Assembly: GCA_026873275.1 (NCBI GenBank)
Contig: JANTUC010000011.1
Coordinates: forward strand, 1,364,001-1,428,000
Length of the DNA: 64,000 nt
DNA from: Pseudopithomyces maydicus
Lineage: Eukaryota > Ascomycota > Dothideomycetes > Pleosporales > Didymosphaeriaceae
Direction of reading: 5' to 3'
The position numbers and the translations under genes were made by a program. The notes beneath the pieces were generated by a model, which saw only the letters and a list, made by a program, of their open reading frames with translations, made no database searches and was not told where the DNA came from. Positions 10,623 to 22,896 of this stretch are shown in pieces (the first letter of the stretch is position 1; each line of letters opens with the position of its first letter).

Positions 10623-11727
10623 ATGAACTTCTTCAAAAATGGTCGGTCGCCATCACGCTACAATGACGATTCGTCCTCTGAGATCAAGACCAAGACGACT
10701 AGAAAAATATCGGTCAGGTCTGTGATTAAAGATCTGACCGCCCGTATTCTCGCTCATGTTACCAAACCTGGCCGCAATGCAGAAAAGCCACCTCCCCCAC
10801 CAGTTTCCAGTTTATCCCAGTATACCGTTGTTTCAGAACGCTCAGAGCAAGTATACTCTTCTCTCCGCCAACATCGAACTCTCAGAGCTACTCGATCTGA
10901 CCCATTCCTCGGCGCTCATGCCTCCTACCTAGGCCTCCAGGGCCCCTCATCGCCATCTCCAGTACCGCCCGACCCATCACCAGCATCTCCAACACCTTTT
11001 CCCCGACCGAGAACGAGAAACAAAAACCAGCGCAGTCAGTCTGCTCTCGAAAACCACACCCCAACCCAACATGCATATACACAACGCACACCGAGGCCGA
11101 AACCCTGCTACCCCGGCCCATCCCGTCGGATCGAAATCGATCAAAGCGACACGCGGTACATGAGTAAGCTCACACGCACATGTGCAGCATGTGGCCTGCA
11201 AAATTGGCAGTGCGCCAACGCATCTAACTACACCGGGAACGAGTGGCATCAGTTCCCGCGCATCAATGTGCGCGTCGCACCGAAGGATCACGAACGAGTC
11301 CTTCAATACTACAAACAGCACGTCATTAGAGTACCTTCACGAGCCGATTCACGACCTTTGCTGCACGGCGAAGGAAAACCGCGTTCAAGCCGGAAAATCA
11401 AATTATATGTCATACCGAGGAATGGATGTGAAGATAGGCCGGTGGAAGTCCGTATCGGCGTAAAGATCTATGAGAGAAGGGGGCCGGAAGAGGGGCGGAT
11501 ACTAAGGAGAAGGTTGAGGTGTTCATCTGTGAGGGGAAGAGAGCGGAGATTGTGCATTATATGAGGGAGCAAATTGAGGAGATGAGGTTTGGGAGGATGG
11601 CGACGGCGTATTTGGTTGATAGGAAGGGTGAGTTTAGGGCAGAAGCATTGTTAGTCAAAGAGGTTAATTGGTCTTGATGTTGGCAGATATCATGGTGTTC
11701 GTAGGCTCTGGATCTTTTTTTTTATGA
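10623..11727 (+). CDS. Unrecognised protein with a Pro-rich linker, frame broken once
   Basis: The frame from 10623 encodes a basic N-terminus (TRKISVRSVIKDLTARI), a long Pro/Ser/Thr linker and a more ordered part with CAACGLQNWQCAN and FPRINVRVAPKDHERVLQYY. Near 11479-11495 the frame turns to arginine-rich nonsense. One added base in the G runs there restores a sensible continuation: KVEVFICEGKRAEIVHYM, then REQIEEMRFGRMATAYLVD. A GTGAGT donor at 11628 and an acceptor ending at 11686 then give a short last exon and a stop at 11725-11727. The restored product is about 348 residues. I do not recognise a family. The CAACG...C cysteines could form a small zinc site, but only two or three are spaced for it. 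Confidence 0.5.
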
Positions 11728-12547
11728 AAAAAAGAAATTAGGTTAGGCATCGGTCATCTATTTGTGGTTCGTCTTCTACGAAGAGGAAATCATTATATCC
11801 TAATATTATTGAATCTTTTGTTCTCAATAGTATGCACTCAATATGGTAATTCGTTCTGGTTTCGTCCGTTCCATAAGGTATTACGATACATTGACGCAAG
11901 AGACAACATCGAGAATAGCGGGGCATATGAGAGGCCTCCCAAGATGAACTAGCACGCCCAGTGTACTTAAGCAGACCCCACATTATATTTAGGGTCCAAG
12001 TCATCCTTGCAGTAATCCGGATTCTCCCTCACCGGAATAATCCCTGGCCAACAGCAAGGCTGAGAGATATTACCTATCAAGCCCTGCTGTACGAAACGAC
12101 TTTTGTAATTGTGATTGCGAGCAGATTGCCTACGATGTCGCAAGCCCAGAAAAACTTTATAACTACGAGACAGTGATCACACGGCACATAAGAACGTCAC
12201 TCTCACTGCGCTCTGCGCGTTTTTTCCGATCGTGGTATTGCTACACTTCGGTACTCAAGAAAGGCTGTAAAATAATCTGACTTGCATATACGACCCTCAA
12301 CGGCTGCCTATAGGGCAACTAGGCCAAGGCTGGCTTCGCGCCTCATTCTTCTTTTGCGACCCAAAAACTACCTTTTTGGCTGCTGCTGCCTGCTACGTGA
12401 CCCCGCAATGTATATTAAAGCACAACATCCCTCAAACTCCTCAGGCACTGCTTTCCTCTTTCTCTCTTGACGTGCAATTCTTATCATTACAGTTGATTCG
12501 GTTGTACCGGAACCAGGTACCAGTATTTGAGAACATCAGTCCCAAAG
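11728..12547. other. Intergenic with TATA-like element
   Basis: No gene supported. A short T9/A7 tract occurs at about 11715-11735. A TATA-like TATATTAAAG near 12410-12420 lies 130 bases ahead of the AAA ATPase start and could be its core promoter. Confidence 0.45.
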
Positions 12548-14753
12548 ATGAATTTCGATGGATACGGTTACACAACATGCGGAACCTTCAACACTGCGTA
12601 CTACCAGCATATGCTATCCGCCGATCAGAGTAATATTCCACGAGCAAACTACTCTGAGAACTCAACCGAAGATAAGGGTGTAAAGTGTGAGATCAAAGAT
12701 GTCTTCTTTGTAGAGTCAGACAAGCCTCATGAGAAGGGAATGGGCATATTTCGCTGGGAAGATGAAAAACCGGTCACGGTTGAGTCCAACAACAAGACGC
12801 AGAGCGAGCGCGAGACGTATGCCGTCGTAAAGTACAACCAGTATGATGTCCCTAAAGAGAAATGGGTCACAGCCTACATTCGAATTAACAATGCAAAGAT
12901 CGAGCTTGCATTGGGAAAGGTACTCGAAGGCTACCCTGGGTTAACTCAGCATGGACTCCAGATGTTTGCGCCACCATTCCTTCCTTTCTTTCATCGTTGG
13001 GACGAATTCTTGAAGCACATAGAAGAGGAAACCGACGAACAAACCCGTCATTATCTTATTCTGTTGCGCGAGATGTTGTCCAAAGAGCTCGAAGGTACTT
13101 TCCTACGGTGGCAGGAGATTCAGAAAACTGGCCATATCGCTTTCCAAGACCTACAGTTAGCTTTTGATCCAGCACAGATAGCCTTATACGTGCTGAATGG
13201 CACTCGGTCGGCTGGAATCATCCGTAAGTTTCACTTGCTCATGGGATCTGAATGTACAAGAGGCTGACATATCACTCTGCGACCAGGCAAATGTGCTAAC
13301 TTCAATGGCGGTTCCGGATCCCAGCGATATTTCGTCGTGGATTTCGATGTTGTTGATTTCGATGGACGAAAGTGTGGGCTTCTGTCGCGAACCGTGAAGA
13401 TTACCCCGTACGTTGGGCTACGTGCCTTCAGTGCTCTGGACGTAGCGCCCCTCGAACATTTTGAAGATAAGGCTACAATCCGACAAGAGCTAATTGGTCG
13501 TGGCCGGCTATTCGAGAATCTTCGTGGACAACACTTTCTGGCCTACAGTGATAAAGATGCAGAGCGCATGAACGAGCGCGTCATAGTCGATGCCCTGGCG
13601 TACCATAAGTTTGCAGTCTCCTCTTTTGAAACATACACGGATTTGGATGAGATAGGCCGACTAACATGGGATCAATCGATGCAACGATTTTCAACAATGA
13701 ACAATGGTCCGGAGCCGCACGTCCAGCCACGTCAGTATTCTCGGCGACGAGGCCGTCACCAGCCGCCACCACCGCCTGATTATCCCGTTCCACCACCTGA
13801 TGAAGTTACTGAAGAACCTATCGAGATAGACTTGACTCCTTTGACAGACGAACAGTGTCTGCTATGCGTGCATACAGTCAAGTCCTTCGATATCGAGGGC
13901 AAAAAATGGGGTATGTTCTGACGAGCCATTAATTAATGCTCTCTGACAACATCCAGGTACCTGCGATGTCACTAAGCTTCATGAGATTTCTTGGAATGAA
14001 TCTGCCTTTGAGAATCTCGTCCTCAATAGTGAAGAGAAAGCTCTGTTATTGGCAGTCGTCAATCGAAAACAATCTACCAAGATGCAACGTTTCGACGATT
14101 TCATTGCAGGTAAAGGCCAGGGAATGGTTATGCTTCTCAGTGGGCCACCTGGCGTGGGAAAGACCTTCACGGCAGAATCAATTGCAGAACACCTACGTCG
14201 CCCTCTCTACAAGCTGAACGCAGGCGACCTCGGAATAACAGCTGCCATGGTTGAAACCAGTTTCAGCAACGCCCTCAAGCTATGTTCGCATTGGAATGCA
14301 GTTTGCCTTATCGATGAGGCGGATGTTTTCATGGCTGTGCGTACTGTGCAAGATCTTCAGCGCAACGAGCTCGTTTCAGTCTTCTTACGACTTCTGGAGT
14401 ATCATTCTGGCATGCTGATTCTCACCACTAATCGCTTGCACACGCTTGACCCAGCCTTTGAATCACGCATCGATCTTACGTTGATGTACAAATCACTGGA
14501 TGCAGCTGACCGGAAACAAGTTTGGAGAAATTTTCTACGTAGCATTGACGTGAAAGACGTTGACATTGACGAGGCAGGTATCGAGGAGCTGGCCAAATGG
14601 GACGTTAATGGCCGTCAGATCAAGAGCGCAGTCAAAACCGCACGAATCTTGGCTGCAGAGAAAGAGGAGCCACTCAACACGAAGCATCTTGAGCTTGTAC
14701 TTAACTTGAGACTCAAGGCGCGCAGTTTCATGAGTGCTGAAAAGAACGAGTAG
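12548..14753 (+). CDS. Fungal AAA ATPase with N-terminal DUF7025 domain
   Basis: Three exons, 12548-13223, 13287-13910 and 13957-14753, encode 698 residues. Both introns are short (63 and 46 nt) with GTAAGT and GTATGT donors. The N-terminal half resembles the DUF7025 domain of a large fungal ATPase family: it has IALYVLNGTRSAGIIR, then QRYFVVDFDVVDFDGR and the conserved FENLRGQHFLAY. A proline-rich linker (PPPPPDYPVPPPDE) precedes the AAA module. Walker A GPPGVGKT lies near residue 496 and Walker B CLIDEADVF near 549, followed by ILTTNRLHTLDPAFESRI. The family commonly has one AAA module, an expanded lid and no known substrate; copies are numerous and variable between species. The ATG at 12548 is the first in frame near the family start. 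The gene stands alone between long spacers. Confidence 0.85.
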
Positions 14754-15463
14754 ATAACCGTTATGTGGTAAAGATATGGGAGCAATTCTAGCGTTGAGAA
14801 CGAGCGTCCAACCACCACGCGAGGGATTCCACGAGCTGGATAAGAACTTTCTGTCTTGTTCTTAGTTAACGAAGATATGTTTCAGTGCTATAAATGTGCA
14901 TCTAGTCATGAGGACGAAATATAGGTCATCAAAGCTGTTTCTAGTTTTCTCGAATGCTAAAAAATGACCTGATCAGATTCTATGACACCACAAATCAAAG
15001 GAACAAAGTACCAGTTTACCACTATAAATCTTTAACCAAGGCCACCAACCAGTATAACAGTGATCCTAAGTCTGTTATGATATATTTGATTTTGTGAATT
15101 GGGGATAAGCTTACATGATGTGCAACTCTCCATTCATTCCTCTACCGCATCCCCTCACACAGTTCAGCCTAGTGCAAGCCACACCATTGTCGACTAGCGT
15201 GGTTGGTTGCCTTGGCCATCCGCATTTTCAGCGAAGTCCCAGGCAGAACATACACACTCACAGGCTACCAACCTCAAGCCAATTGGGAGTCGCTCTAGTG
15301 GATCCGACAATTTGTTGCTCAGTTACCTCACCTTCTGCACGACCTTTAAGTCATGGTATTCAAACACTGCAGCACTGTAATTAGGGACAGCAGTACCGAA
15401 GTTCCACCTGCCTCTTTACTGGGTATCCCTGGAGGTTTGTGAAGAGCTTCTTACTTACGTTGG
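14754..15463. other. Intergenic, no feature seen
   Basis: AT-rich sequence after the ATPase gene. No gene, repeat or RNA recognised. Confidence 0.5.
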
Positions 15464-16500
15464 TCTCTGACTAAGATTCAAGAAATTCGAAACCTCATCT
15501 ACGATCAGATGAGGATCGAAGAACTGGAAGGATCGGACCTTCAGCGCCGATACAACACATTTATTTCACCACATCACCAGCCACTTCATTCGCCAATCAT
15601 TTTGGCTGAAAAGCAATCAAACTCTTCATTGCGTCTTTCGCAGCGTCTTTCGGTTCGTGGAGTGCCTGATTTTGCCTAGAGTCGGTCTTTAACATACTCC
15701 AGCAGCTGTCCTGGGATGAGTTCAGCTCAATACTTGCTGGTCATCTCCCCGAGATCATTTCAACACTACAACTAGAAGGAAAATCCGAGGGTGATGACAT
15801 CGCTAAGTTTCCAGAGAAGTCCGAGGAGTCCTCAAGGTGGGCCAGAAATCCTTATCTTGGTCTCACTCAGACTTGCCGAACACTTCGCGCTGAGTCGCGT
15901 CCTCTATACAAACATCGGGTCAATTTTCACAGTCTAGCTGAGTACTTACTTTTTCGCGATCCAAAGAATCCTACCGCCAGGGAAGTCAGCTACGTGTTAT
16001 GGGTTGTTTCAGCAGCTGACGCTCGTTTTCAACCAAAACCAAACTCCATAGAATCGATCCATAGGATCCCATCTAAGATTTCTCTACTGTCTTTATAAAA
16101 AGTACAATGGGAAAATAGCGACTTCAACATCGACTTTTCACACGTCAAACCACCGCGGCACGGTAACCTAGCGGCTGTGATAATTCCTATCATCACTAGA
16201 AAGACCCCGTTGCAGGAATTATATAATGACGGCGACATCATGAACTTACCTCTCATTCCGGGACCTACGAGATACGATACCGTACCGACCCTTCAAGTGA
16301 CACTAGGCAAGAACTTGGGGGAGCGATCAACATTCAGGGCAGAAAGCGTATATATAGACATCTCGAGAGGGTTTTCAGGCGGAAAGCGTACCCCGCTGCA
16401 TGGATCGAAATGTTCCTAGTGATGGATTTGCATTACGGTGTATCAATCAAGGTTAACGAGAACGGCAATCTCGAGAGGAATTAGGTTTCGGGAGAAGAAA
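15464..16500 (+). pseudogene. Decayed F-box-like protein gene
   Basis: Fragments of one protein appear in changing frames interrupted by stops. It starts with LTKIQEIRNLIYDQM (compare the common fungal opening with LPPEIRNLIY), then LTQTCRTLRAESRPLYKH with a following HSLAEYLLF, then PLQELYNDGDIMNLPLIPG, and finally LHYGVSIKVNENGNLERN. The order matches the many lineage-specific F-box-like proteins of Dothideomycetes. At least three frame changes and internal stops (for example TAG at about 15676) separate the pieces, and no run of single-base corrections gives a complete frame, unlike the other broken genes in this window. I therefore call it a true pseudogene. Boundaries are approximate. 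Confidence 0.5.
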
Positions 16501-17526
16501 ACAACTGGGCATATAACGTGAGGTTTGATCACACAACTGCAACCAGTTCCTGCGGATTTTACACCAGGGAAGTTCTCGGGGATATTCATGGCTGGGGCAA
16601 TACGTATACATCTAGGTACAGATGACGGGGGATCGATAGTTCGAACCAGATTGTGTTTCTGGCTATATACAACTCTTCTGTGAACATTCTACGAATCGGG
16701 CAAAGGCACAGCTATGCTGAAGCCGTCATACATCATTGCAGGCTCCTACATGAATTCAAGTTCTTGCAAAGTACAACACAACAAAAAAGTCTCTTGGACC
16801 GACTGACTCCAAAAGAGGTTGTGATGGAACGTAGCGCTGATCACTATATAACTTGGCTGTTGAATGGATTTAAGGATATACTCACCACGGTTCTGGTAAG
16901 TAGATACTGGAATATCCATACTGAGTTAGTGGAAAAAGAAATCGTAGAAATGGAGTTGGCTAGGAATTTTACATAAGGAAAAATATACGTATTGAGCAAC
17001 TAATTGCACCAAATTAAAGCGAACGAGAATATTCTAGGTCTGTACCAGAAATTTGAAGACAGAAACGAGAGTGGTGACAAGCGCGCTCACACATTCACTA
17101 TCAAAGAGCAATTCAATGTAAGAATTACCAAGTCCCTACCTGCAATTCTTTCTCTCCTCTCTTCTACCCACCTCGAGACATCATGTGTTAGCCCAGAAGG
17201 GGTGTGTTGTTAGCGAGTACGAACGGGATTGAATAGCGGCCTTCCTAAATGGGAACGGGAAAAATACCCAACCGGGGATCGAGCCACCTATCCTGCATAT
17301 GCATGCATATGTTTAATGATTTTCTACCGAATCCCGGTGCATTTGCAAATGGGATTCTATACCATTGGCCCCCGTTTATCGGGAAATCCCAAGCTCTGGA
17401 GGGATTTGGAATTCAGCGGTTCTGATATGTGCTTACGCCCCCAATATTTTTCTCGTCCAGCATGGACATATTCTTAGATCGTCAACACCGTGGCAATATT
17501 CCCTCATTTTACCTTTATCTCTCGAG
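16501..17526. other. Intergenic or gene-relic sequence
   Basis: A 107-residue frame at 16653-16976 (with IYNSSVNILRIGQRHSYAEA) has no family I recognise and may be further relic material. Nothing else supported. Confidence 0.35.
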
Positions 17527-19034
17527 ATGGTGAAACATGAACCGGATCAGCGACATCATATTGAGAATGCGGCGGCGAAACTGAACGAGACAGCCTTCAT
17601 GGTGTGTTAAACCAAGAACTGGAATACCAAGTCTAAGAAAACAGGCTTTAGTGGGGACATTCACAGTACTTGCCGTGATTGCTGCAGCTACTCGCATCTT
17701 CTTTCACATCCGTAAACGCAACAAACTTTTCGTGGACGACTTTCTCGTTATTTTTGCAGCCTGCTGTCTTGTCGTTGCTACTGGAATAATCTATCATATG
17801 CGTGTATGGATGTACATGACTGCTGCGCTGGCTTCAAATCCGAAAAATGTTAGCCTTTACACGAAAAACGAGATGAATTCTCTACCAGGTCTACTAAAGT
17901 GGAATAATCTTTTTCTGGTGTTTTCATGGACTTCCATCACTGCCGTAAAGATGAGTTTTCTGGCTTTGTTCTGGATTTTGATTAAAGATGTCAGCAGGCG
18001 ACTTTTGTGGTTGTGGTGGTTTGTCGTTGTGTTAACAATACTATCTTGGCTATTTAATATACTGCGCAACCCAATTGTTTGCGGTTGGGATAGAGGTATC
18101 ACTTTCTATTTTTAGTTATTTCTGAATTTTGGGCAGCTTTGTGACTCCAGAATATTTTGAGTCATTGACGCTATGGTTATCTATTTGCTTGCCATTGTTA
18201 TCCAAGACTGATTCGTTACAGGGAACAAATGCTCTCCAGTTCCGCGTTACATCAGCGAACTCGGCTGGACCAGCTCTGGTGTCGATATTGCGACCGACGT
18301 GTTTATTATCCTTATTCCAGTACTGCTACTTCGCGAATCTCTTTTGAGCCTTACCCATAAGCTTCGAATCTTAACATTTCTCTGCCTGAACGTATTCCAG
18401 ATCGGCATTTGCCTTGGAAGGTCAATAGGCAGCGGCTTTCGTGACCGCGAGGGAAGAGTGAAGTTCGGAATCGTTTACACCTTTCTCTTAATACATGTCG
18501 AAGCTAGTGTGGCGGTTATCATGAGTGGGGTGACGGCCTTCCGCACAGTCTTTGCGGCCCGCCTTCGTGCTCGAGAGCGCGAACGTCGTAGCACTGGGCC
18601 GAGGTCGTCTAGTTTCTACCAGAATATTTTCAGTTGGCTCAAAGGATCACGTGAGAAGGCAACAGGTCCGACCTCTGGGAATATGAAAAAAGATAATAGA
18701 GCCTTGCTGGCAGGACCACCCACCGGAGGAACCCTACGAGGTCTTAAGACGTTTATCCGACGCCATGAGAGAGAACCTGGACATACTACAGCTGAAAGCG
18801 CAATGAGCGAATCTCACTATGATCCATTGCAAAGCTATCACGAATACATGAGAGAAAACAAAAAGAAAAAGGTCGCTGTCCCATTAGATATCATCACAAA
18901 CAACAAAACAATCAAGGTAGGTTTATCGTATTCTGACAGATCTGAAGACAAAGGCTGAGACGCTCTAGCCTTCTGGAAGTTACGATGAAGTTACAAGACC
19001 AGAGGCAGCTGTGTTACCAAATCATGTCGTATGA
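17527..19034 (+). CDS. Rhodopsin-domain integral membrane protein (PTH11-like family)
   Basis: Four exons, 17527-17601, 17645-18095, 18222-18916 and 18969-19034, give about 428 residues. Seven hydrophobic segments can be counted: FTVLAVIAAATRIFFHI, the DDFLVIFAACCLVVATGI segment, then around LFLVFSWTSITAVKM, LLWLWWFVVVLTILSW, DIATDVFIILIPVLLL, LTFLCLNVFQIGI and VYTFLLIHVEASVAVI. The order, the acidic DDFLV after the first helix and the short loops match the fungal rhodopsin domain (Pfam Fung_rhodopsin), shared with PTH11-like receptors. The cytoplasmic tail (about 140 residues) is basic. No CFEM domain precedes it, so this is the common non-CFEM type, and its ligand is unknown. The first intron is only 43 nt. 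If the last intron is not removed the frame stops at 18958 with a different tail. Confidence 0.75.
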
Positions 19035-19453
19035 TTATTCGGTCAATTTATACAGTTATCGATCGATTCGGTCGGAAAAACCCTTAGATGCTTCAGTGAA
19101 AAGCATTACAAGCAAGATCCAAACGCATGTCTTTTCTCCGGTCAAAAATACATCATCGGTAGAATGACAAACAATTTCATATGTTCAATCCAGTAATTCG
19201 TTAAACAATGCATTCAACGCTTTTGGGCTTTCGGGTGTGTTAAGTGAAGTAAATTCAAGGCAGAATATGACCCATTATCATTACGTGAATACTGTTCCCT
19301 GATCCCTTCATGCACCAGAGCTTGAAATGAAGTGAAACATCGTGATTATTGCGCTGAAAATTTGTCAACCCAAGTCTAAAGTAACCAACTACAGTATTGC
19401 GTGGTACACTTGGGTTGCAACACCTTTCCCACACTCTTACTGACGGCAGAGCT
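19035..19453. other. Convergent spacer
   Basis: 3' regions of the receptor gene and the GPI-protein gene. No other feature seen. Confidence 0.45.
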
Positions 19454-20116
19454 TCACAACACGGCAACCAGACCTGCAACACCAGCCAGAACTCCAGCAG
19501 CAGCAAAGGCAGTAGGTTGAGGAGCCGCTCCAGAGCTACCTCCCTTGGCCGTCTCCTTAGTTCCTCCAGGACAGCTTAGCTGGCTCAGACCGAGTGTATT
19601 GCTCGCAAGGAAACTTCCAATCGCAGCGGAATCAGTCGGATTCATTGTCACATAATCTGGAATGTCGCTGCCGAGACCAGGACAAGCTGTTTTCATAGCA
19701 CTGACCCAACTAATCAGTTTAGGTGAATTTTCGTCGCTCCATTCTGAGTAGGCGCTTTGGAAGGAGCTGTAGTCCTTTTCCGCTTGACCAGTAAGGCTCG
19801 GGATCTCGCAGGCATTAGTCCACGTAGCGAGGGCGGATACAACGTTGGCAGGTGGAGTTGGAGGTTCGGGTAAGTCTGAAGGCGCTTGGCATGCCGACGG
19901 AATTAGGGTGTTGATGTCTATGGACGGAATCGATTCGAGGGATGGAAGGAGTGAGGACAATGAGCCTAGGTCGAGAGAGGAGAAGGACCCGAGGTCAAAT
20001 GAGGAGAGGTCTTGACGTTTAAGGACTTGACGGATCTGAACAACCTCAACCTCTGCTCGTGGGGCAGCAATGGCCAAGGCGGCGAAGTATGCCACAAGGA
20101 TATAACAGTTCACCAT
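19454..20116 (-). CDS. GPI-anchored surface protein
   Basis: A single-exon gene of 220 residues. I start at 20116 (MVNCYILVAYFAALAIAAPR), because this begins a clear signal peptide; the 34 upstream in-frame residues do not. A Lys-Arg site (QVLKRQ) near residue 32 looks like a KEX2 processing site. The middle has Ser/Leu/Asp-rich repeats (SSFDLGSFSSLDLGSLSSLL) and then a domain with four cysteines (PSACQAP, TNACEIP, KTACPGL, LSCPGG). The C-terminus is a GPI signal: small residues GGSSGAAPQ followed by a hydrophobic end (AAGVLAGVAGLVAVL). Proteins of this layout are common on fungal cell walls, and some are called infection-structure-specific; I cannot assign a precise function. Confidence 0.75.
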   Translation of the reverse strand: MVNCYILVAYFAALAIAAPRAEVEVVQIRQVLKRQDLSSFDLGSFSSLDLGSLSSLLPSLESIPSIDINTLIPSACQAPSDLPEPPTPPANVVSALATWTNACEIPSLTGQAEKDYSSFQSAYSEWSDENSPKLISWVSAMKTACPGLGSDIPDYVTMNPTDSAAIGSFLASNTLGLSQLSCPGGTKETAKGGSSGAAPQPTAFAAAGVLAGVAGLVAVL

Positions 20117-21697
20117 ATTGAATCTTTCGCGAAAGATTGAGCTCGAATGGGGTGGATCTGACGTGAAATGGAAGTATCCAATCCTTGGGATAGGCGAGTT
20201 AAAAGGGTGGGGAACCACAGGTGAGTTTTGGCGAATGGTGGAATTTAAAGCCCTGCGGCACAGACGTTGGGTACCGGGTTTTGAATGCTAGTTGAAACGC
20301 GAGAAGTCAATTGGACTCCGAGGCTAAAAATATCCATGTACGCATGCAGGAGGCCTTTATCGTTATTTAATTTTTTTTTGCGAGTCAAAGTTCTGTTTGA
20401 TTAGTCCAATCTCTGAGGGGCTGGAGTCGGGCGTACAAGGGCGTATAGGGGCGTCACCTAGTGCCTACATTGGGCCAGCTGAACACCGTCACGAGGCACC
20501 CCTGGAATCTTAGCGAGCTTATCTCGTGTTTGATGTCAGAGCCTGCCCTTCATGAAAGGGCAACATCCACGATTGACCTGGTCTTGGTACTGCCAAATAC
20601 GAATTCGGAGAGCGGTCGTAACGGCATGAACGCCGGTTCAATGCGGAAGATCGTGAAATATAAATTTCATTCCTATATAATGTCGACCAATCAACAAAAA
20701 AATTGTTCTTGAGAGATCCATCTTTCTTTGGAAAGGTCGCTAGATGCACCGTTTCTCTATTGTATTATACATTTCATGATAGAAAGAAGTCGAAAGAGAC
20801 CTGAATACACAGTAAATAGATAAAAATCAGATAAGTTGAGTGCGCGCGAGTTCCGATGCAAAATACGTCTTTGAATGCTTGCCATGATTAGAGGAGTGCC
20901 GTGCAAGAACTGACTACATGTATAATCTTGGACTTGCAAATACCCTCGAATCGTTGCGGCCTTTGGAAGATGGTCCAATACGACACTTGCGCGAGCAAGG
21001 CATGGCCAGCAATTCCCCTCAGCAGACCATTCTGCTTTCATCGTTTAGTGCTACAAGGTGACTAGTTACAGTTGTCAATTAACGTCGTTCGAACCTGTAC
21101 AGGTCATGCCGACTCCAGCCAAGGGCAAACTAGACGCAACGACAAGGTGACTAGTTCAGTAAATCAACCACTTCTAGGGTTTCTCGAGACTCGGTTTTCT
21201 TTGTCACAACGGCAGCCTCACAGGCAGTAGTTTTGAGCATGCATCGTAGTATTCCGGTCAGGCTTGTACCACTTCGCTCTAGTATTGATGCCGAATGCCG
21301 ACTCTTAATTCCTAAGTGCTTCTACGGCGTTAACATCAAATTCTCGGACCATCGACAGATAGTCCGTAAACTCCTCTTGAGAAGCCTCATTGATCCATCC
21401 TCACATTGCAAAGAAACCTCGCTAAGCTATGTTGGGATGTGGGTCTTCCATTGGTCAGACGTTCATTGTTTGCCCCGCAGTTAACGGAGATAGCGCGCGG
21501 GCGGCACGAATCTGACATCGGACTCCATGTATAGTCATTGATTATATGAATGGAAAAAATCAAGTATAAGTAAAAAGACAGGTCTAGGCAAGAATGAATT
21601 TATATATGACACAGCTACAAAAAAGAGCAAAACAGTCCACATCCCACTCAAGCAAGCAATTCATCTACCAGGCGTCTTTTGAACACACCTATCCATC
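20117..21697. other. Long intergenic region
   Basis: About 1.6 kb without a supported gene. A 13-base motif AAGGTGACTAGTT occurs twice, near 21055 and 21144. A T10-type tract lies near 20370. Short frames here have no coding character. Confidence 0.5.
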
Positions 21698-22835
21698 ATG
21701 CCTTCTACTACACATGCCGAGTTCGGTCCTACTACAGAAGCTCTCGAAGTTGCGAAGGCATTCGCTGATCAGGTCCGCGGCAAGAACATTATCGTGACGG
21801 GAGCCAACAGCGGCGGTATTGGATACACCACATTAGAAGCATTTGTACGTTGCAACCCATGTTTTATAATAGTATAAGCAACAAAGCTCAAGTTTATTTC
21901 AGGCCTCTCAATCTCCAGCGCACTTGATTCTCGCCAGCCGCACCCCTTCCAAGATCCAGGATATCATCGAGAAGCTCAAAGCCTCCTACCCTGATGTCAA
22001 CTACCGCGCCCTGACGCTGAACCTCTCCTCGCAAAAAGCTGTCCGCGATGCTGCAGCCGAAGTCCTCTCCTGGAACGATGTTGACGGGATCGATATCATT
22101 GTAAACAGTGCCGCGGTCATGGGCCTTACGAACCGCGAACTCACGCCGGAAGGCATCGAGATGCACTTTGGCACTAACCACATCGGGCACTTCCTCTTCA
22201 CTTCCCTACTGGTTCCCAAGCTCATTGTCGCAGCGAAGCGAAACCCTCGCGGCGCAACACGTGTAATCAATGTCACCTCGGGCTCCCCACTGGGTGCAGG
22301 CATCCGCTGGAGCGACATCAACTTCGACAAGAAGACCAAGGACCTTCCTGCAGAAGAGCAGCCCAACCCGAGGATAGCAGCTGCATGGGGCTTTCCCGAA
22401 ATCGAAGACAAATCTTACTTTCCGATTGAGGGCTACAACCAGTCCAAGGTCGCCAATGTGCTCTTCAGCATCGGACTCACATCTCGCGTGTTCCAGAAGT
22501 ACGGTATTCTGAGCATGGCGATCCACCCGGGTATTATCAAGACAGAGCTTCAGAGAGACTTCGGGTCCGAGCTGCAGGGCGCAGTGTCGAAGATGGAGTC
22601 GAATAATATGACGTACAAGACGTTAGGTGCAGGAGCTTCGACGAGTCTGACGGCGGCGTTGGATCCCAAACTTTCAGAGGGTGCGGGCGAGGAGGTTGAT
22701 GGATTGGCATCTGGTTCGTTTTTGATGGACTGCCAAGTTTCAGACCAGCGCAACCCGAAGGCGTTCACCAAGAGTGAAGCGGAGAGGCTTTGGGAGCTTT
22801 CGGAAAAGCTTGTAGGCGAGAAATTCGCGTGGTAA
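21698..22835 (+). CDS. Short-chain dehydrogenase/reductase
   Basis: Two exons, 21698-21844 and 21903-22835, give 359 residues. The NAD(P)-binding turn TGANSGGIGYTTLEAF starts near residue 34, and the arginine in ILASRTPSKI at the end of the second strand suggests NADP(H). The structural NSAAVMG (an NNAG equivalent) and the catalytic Ser (NVTSGSP) and Tyr/Lys (YNQSK) are present. The length and the insert between the catalytic Ser and Tyr (from WSDINFDKKT to EDKSYF) resemble the retinol dehydrogenase/WW-domain-oxidoreductase-like fungal SDRs. The substrate cannot be told from sequence. It ends 61 bases from the convergent regulator gene at 22897, and no biosynthetic enzyme is adjacent. Confidence 0.88.
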
Positions 22836-22896
22836 GGCTGCAAAACGCTTCCACCATTAATGTACCATTGAAAAGTCAAATGAAAATTACCTTATA

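Noticed and set aside
17230..17320. A tRNA-like stretch on the minus strand with a T-arm-like segment
   Set aside because: The region around GGCTCGATCCCCGG looks like a T-arm, but I cannot build matching acceptor, D and anticodon arms; a palindromic ATGCATGCAT interrupts it.
20461..21484. Several 70-95 residue frames on both strands
   Set aside because: No motifs, no splice partners and AT-rich non-coding composition.
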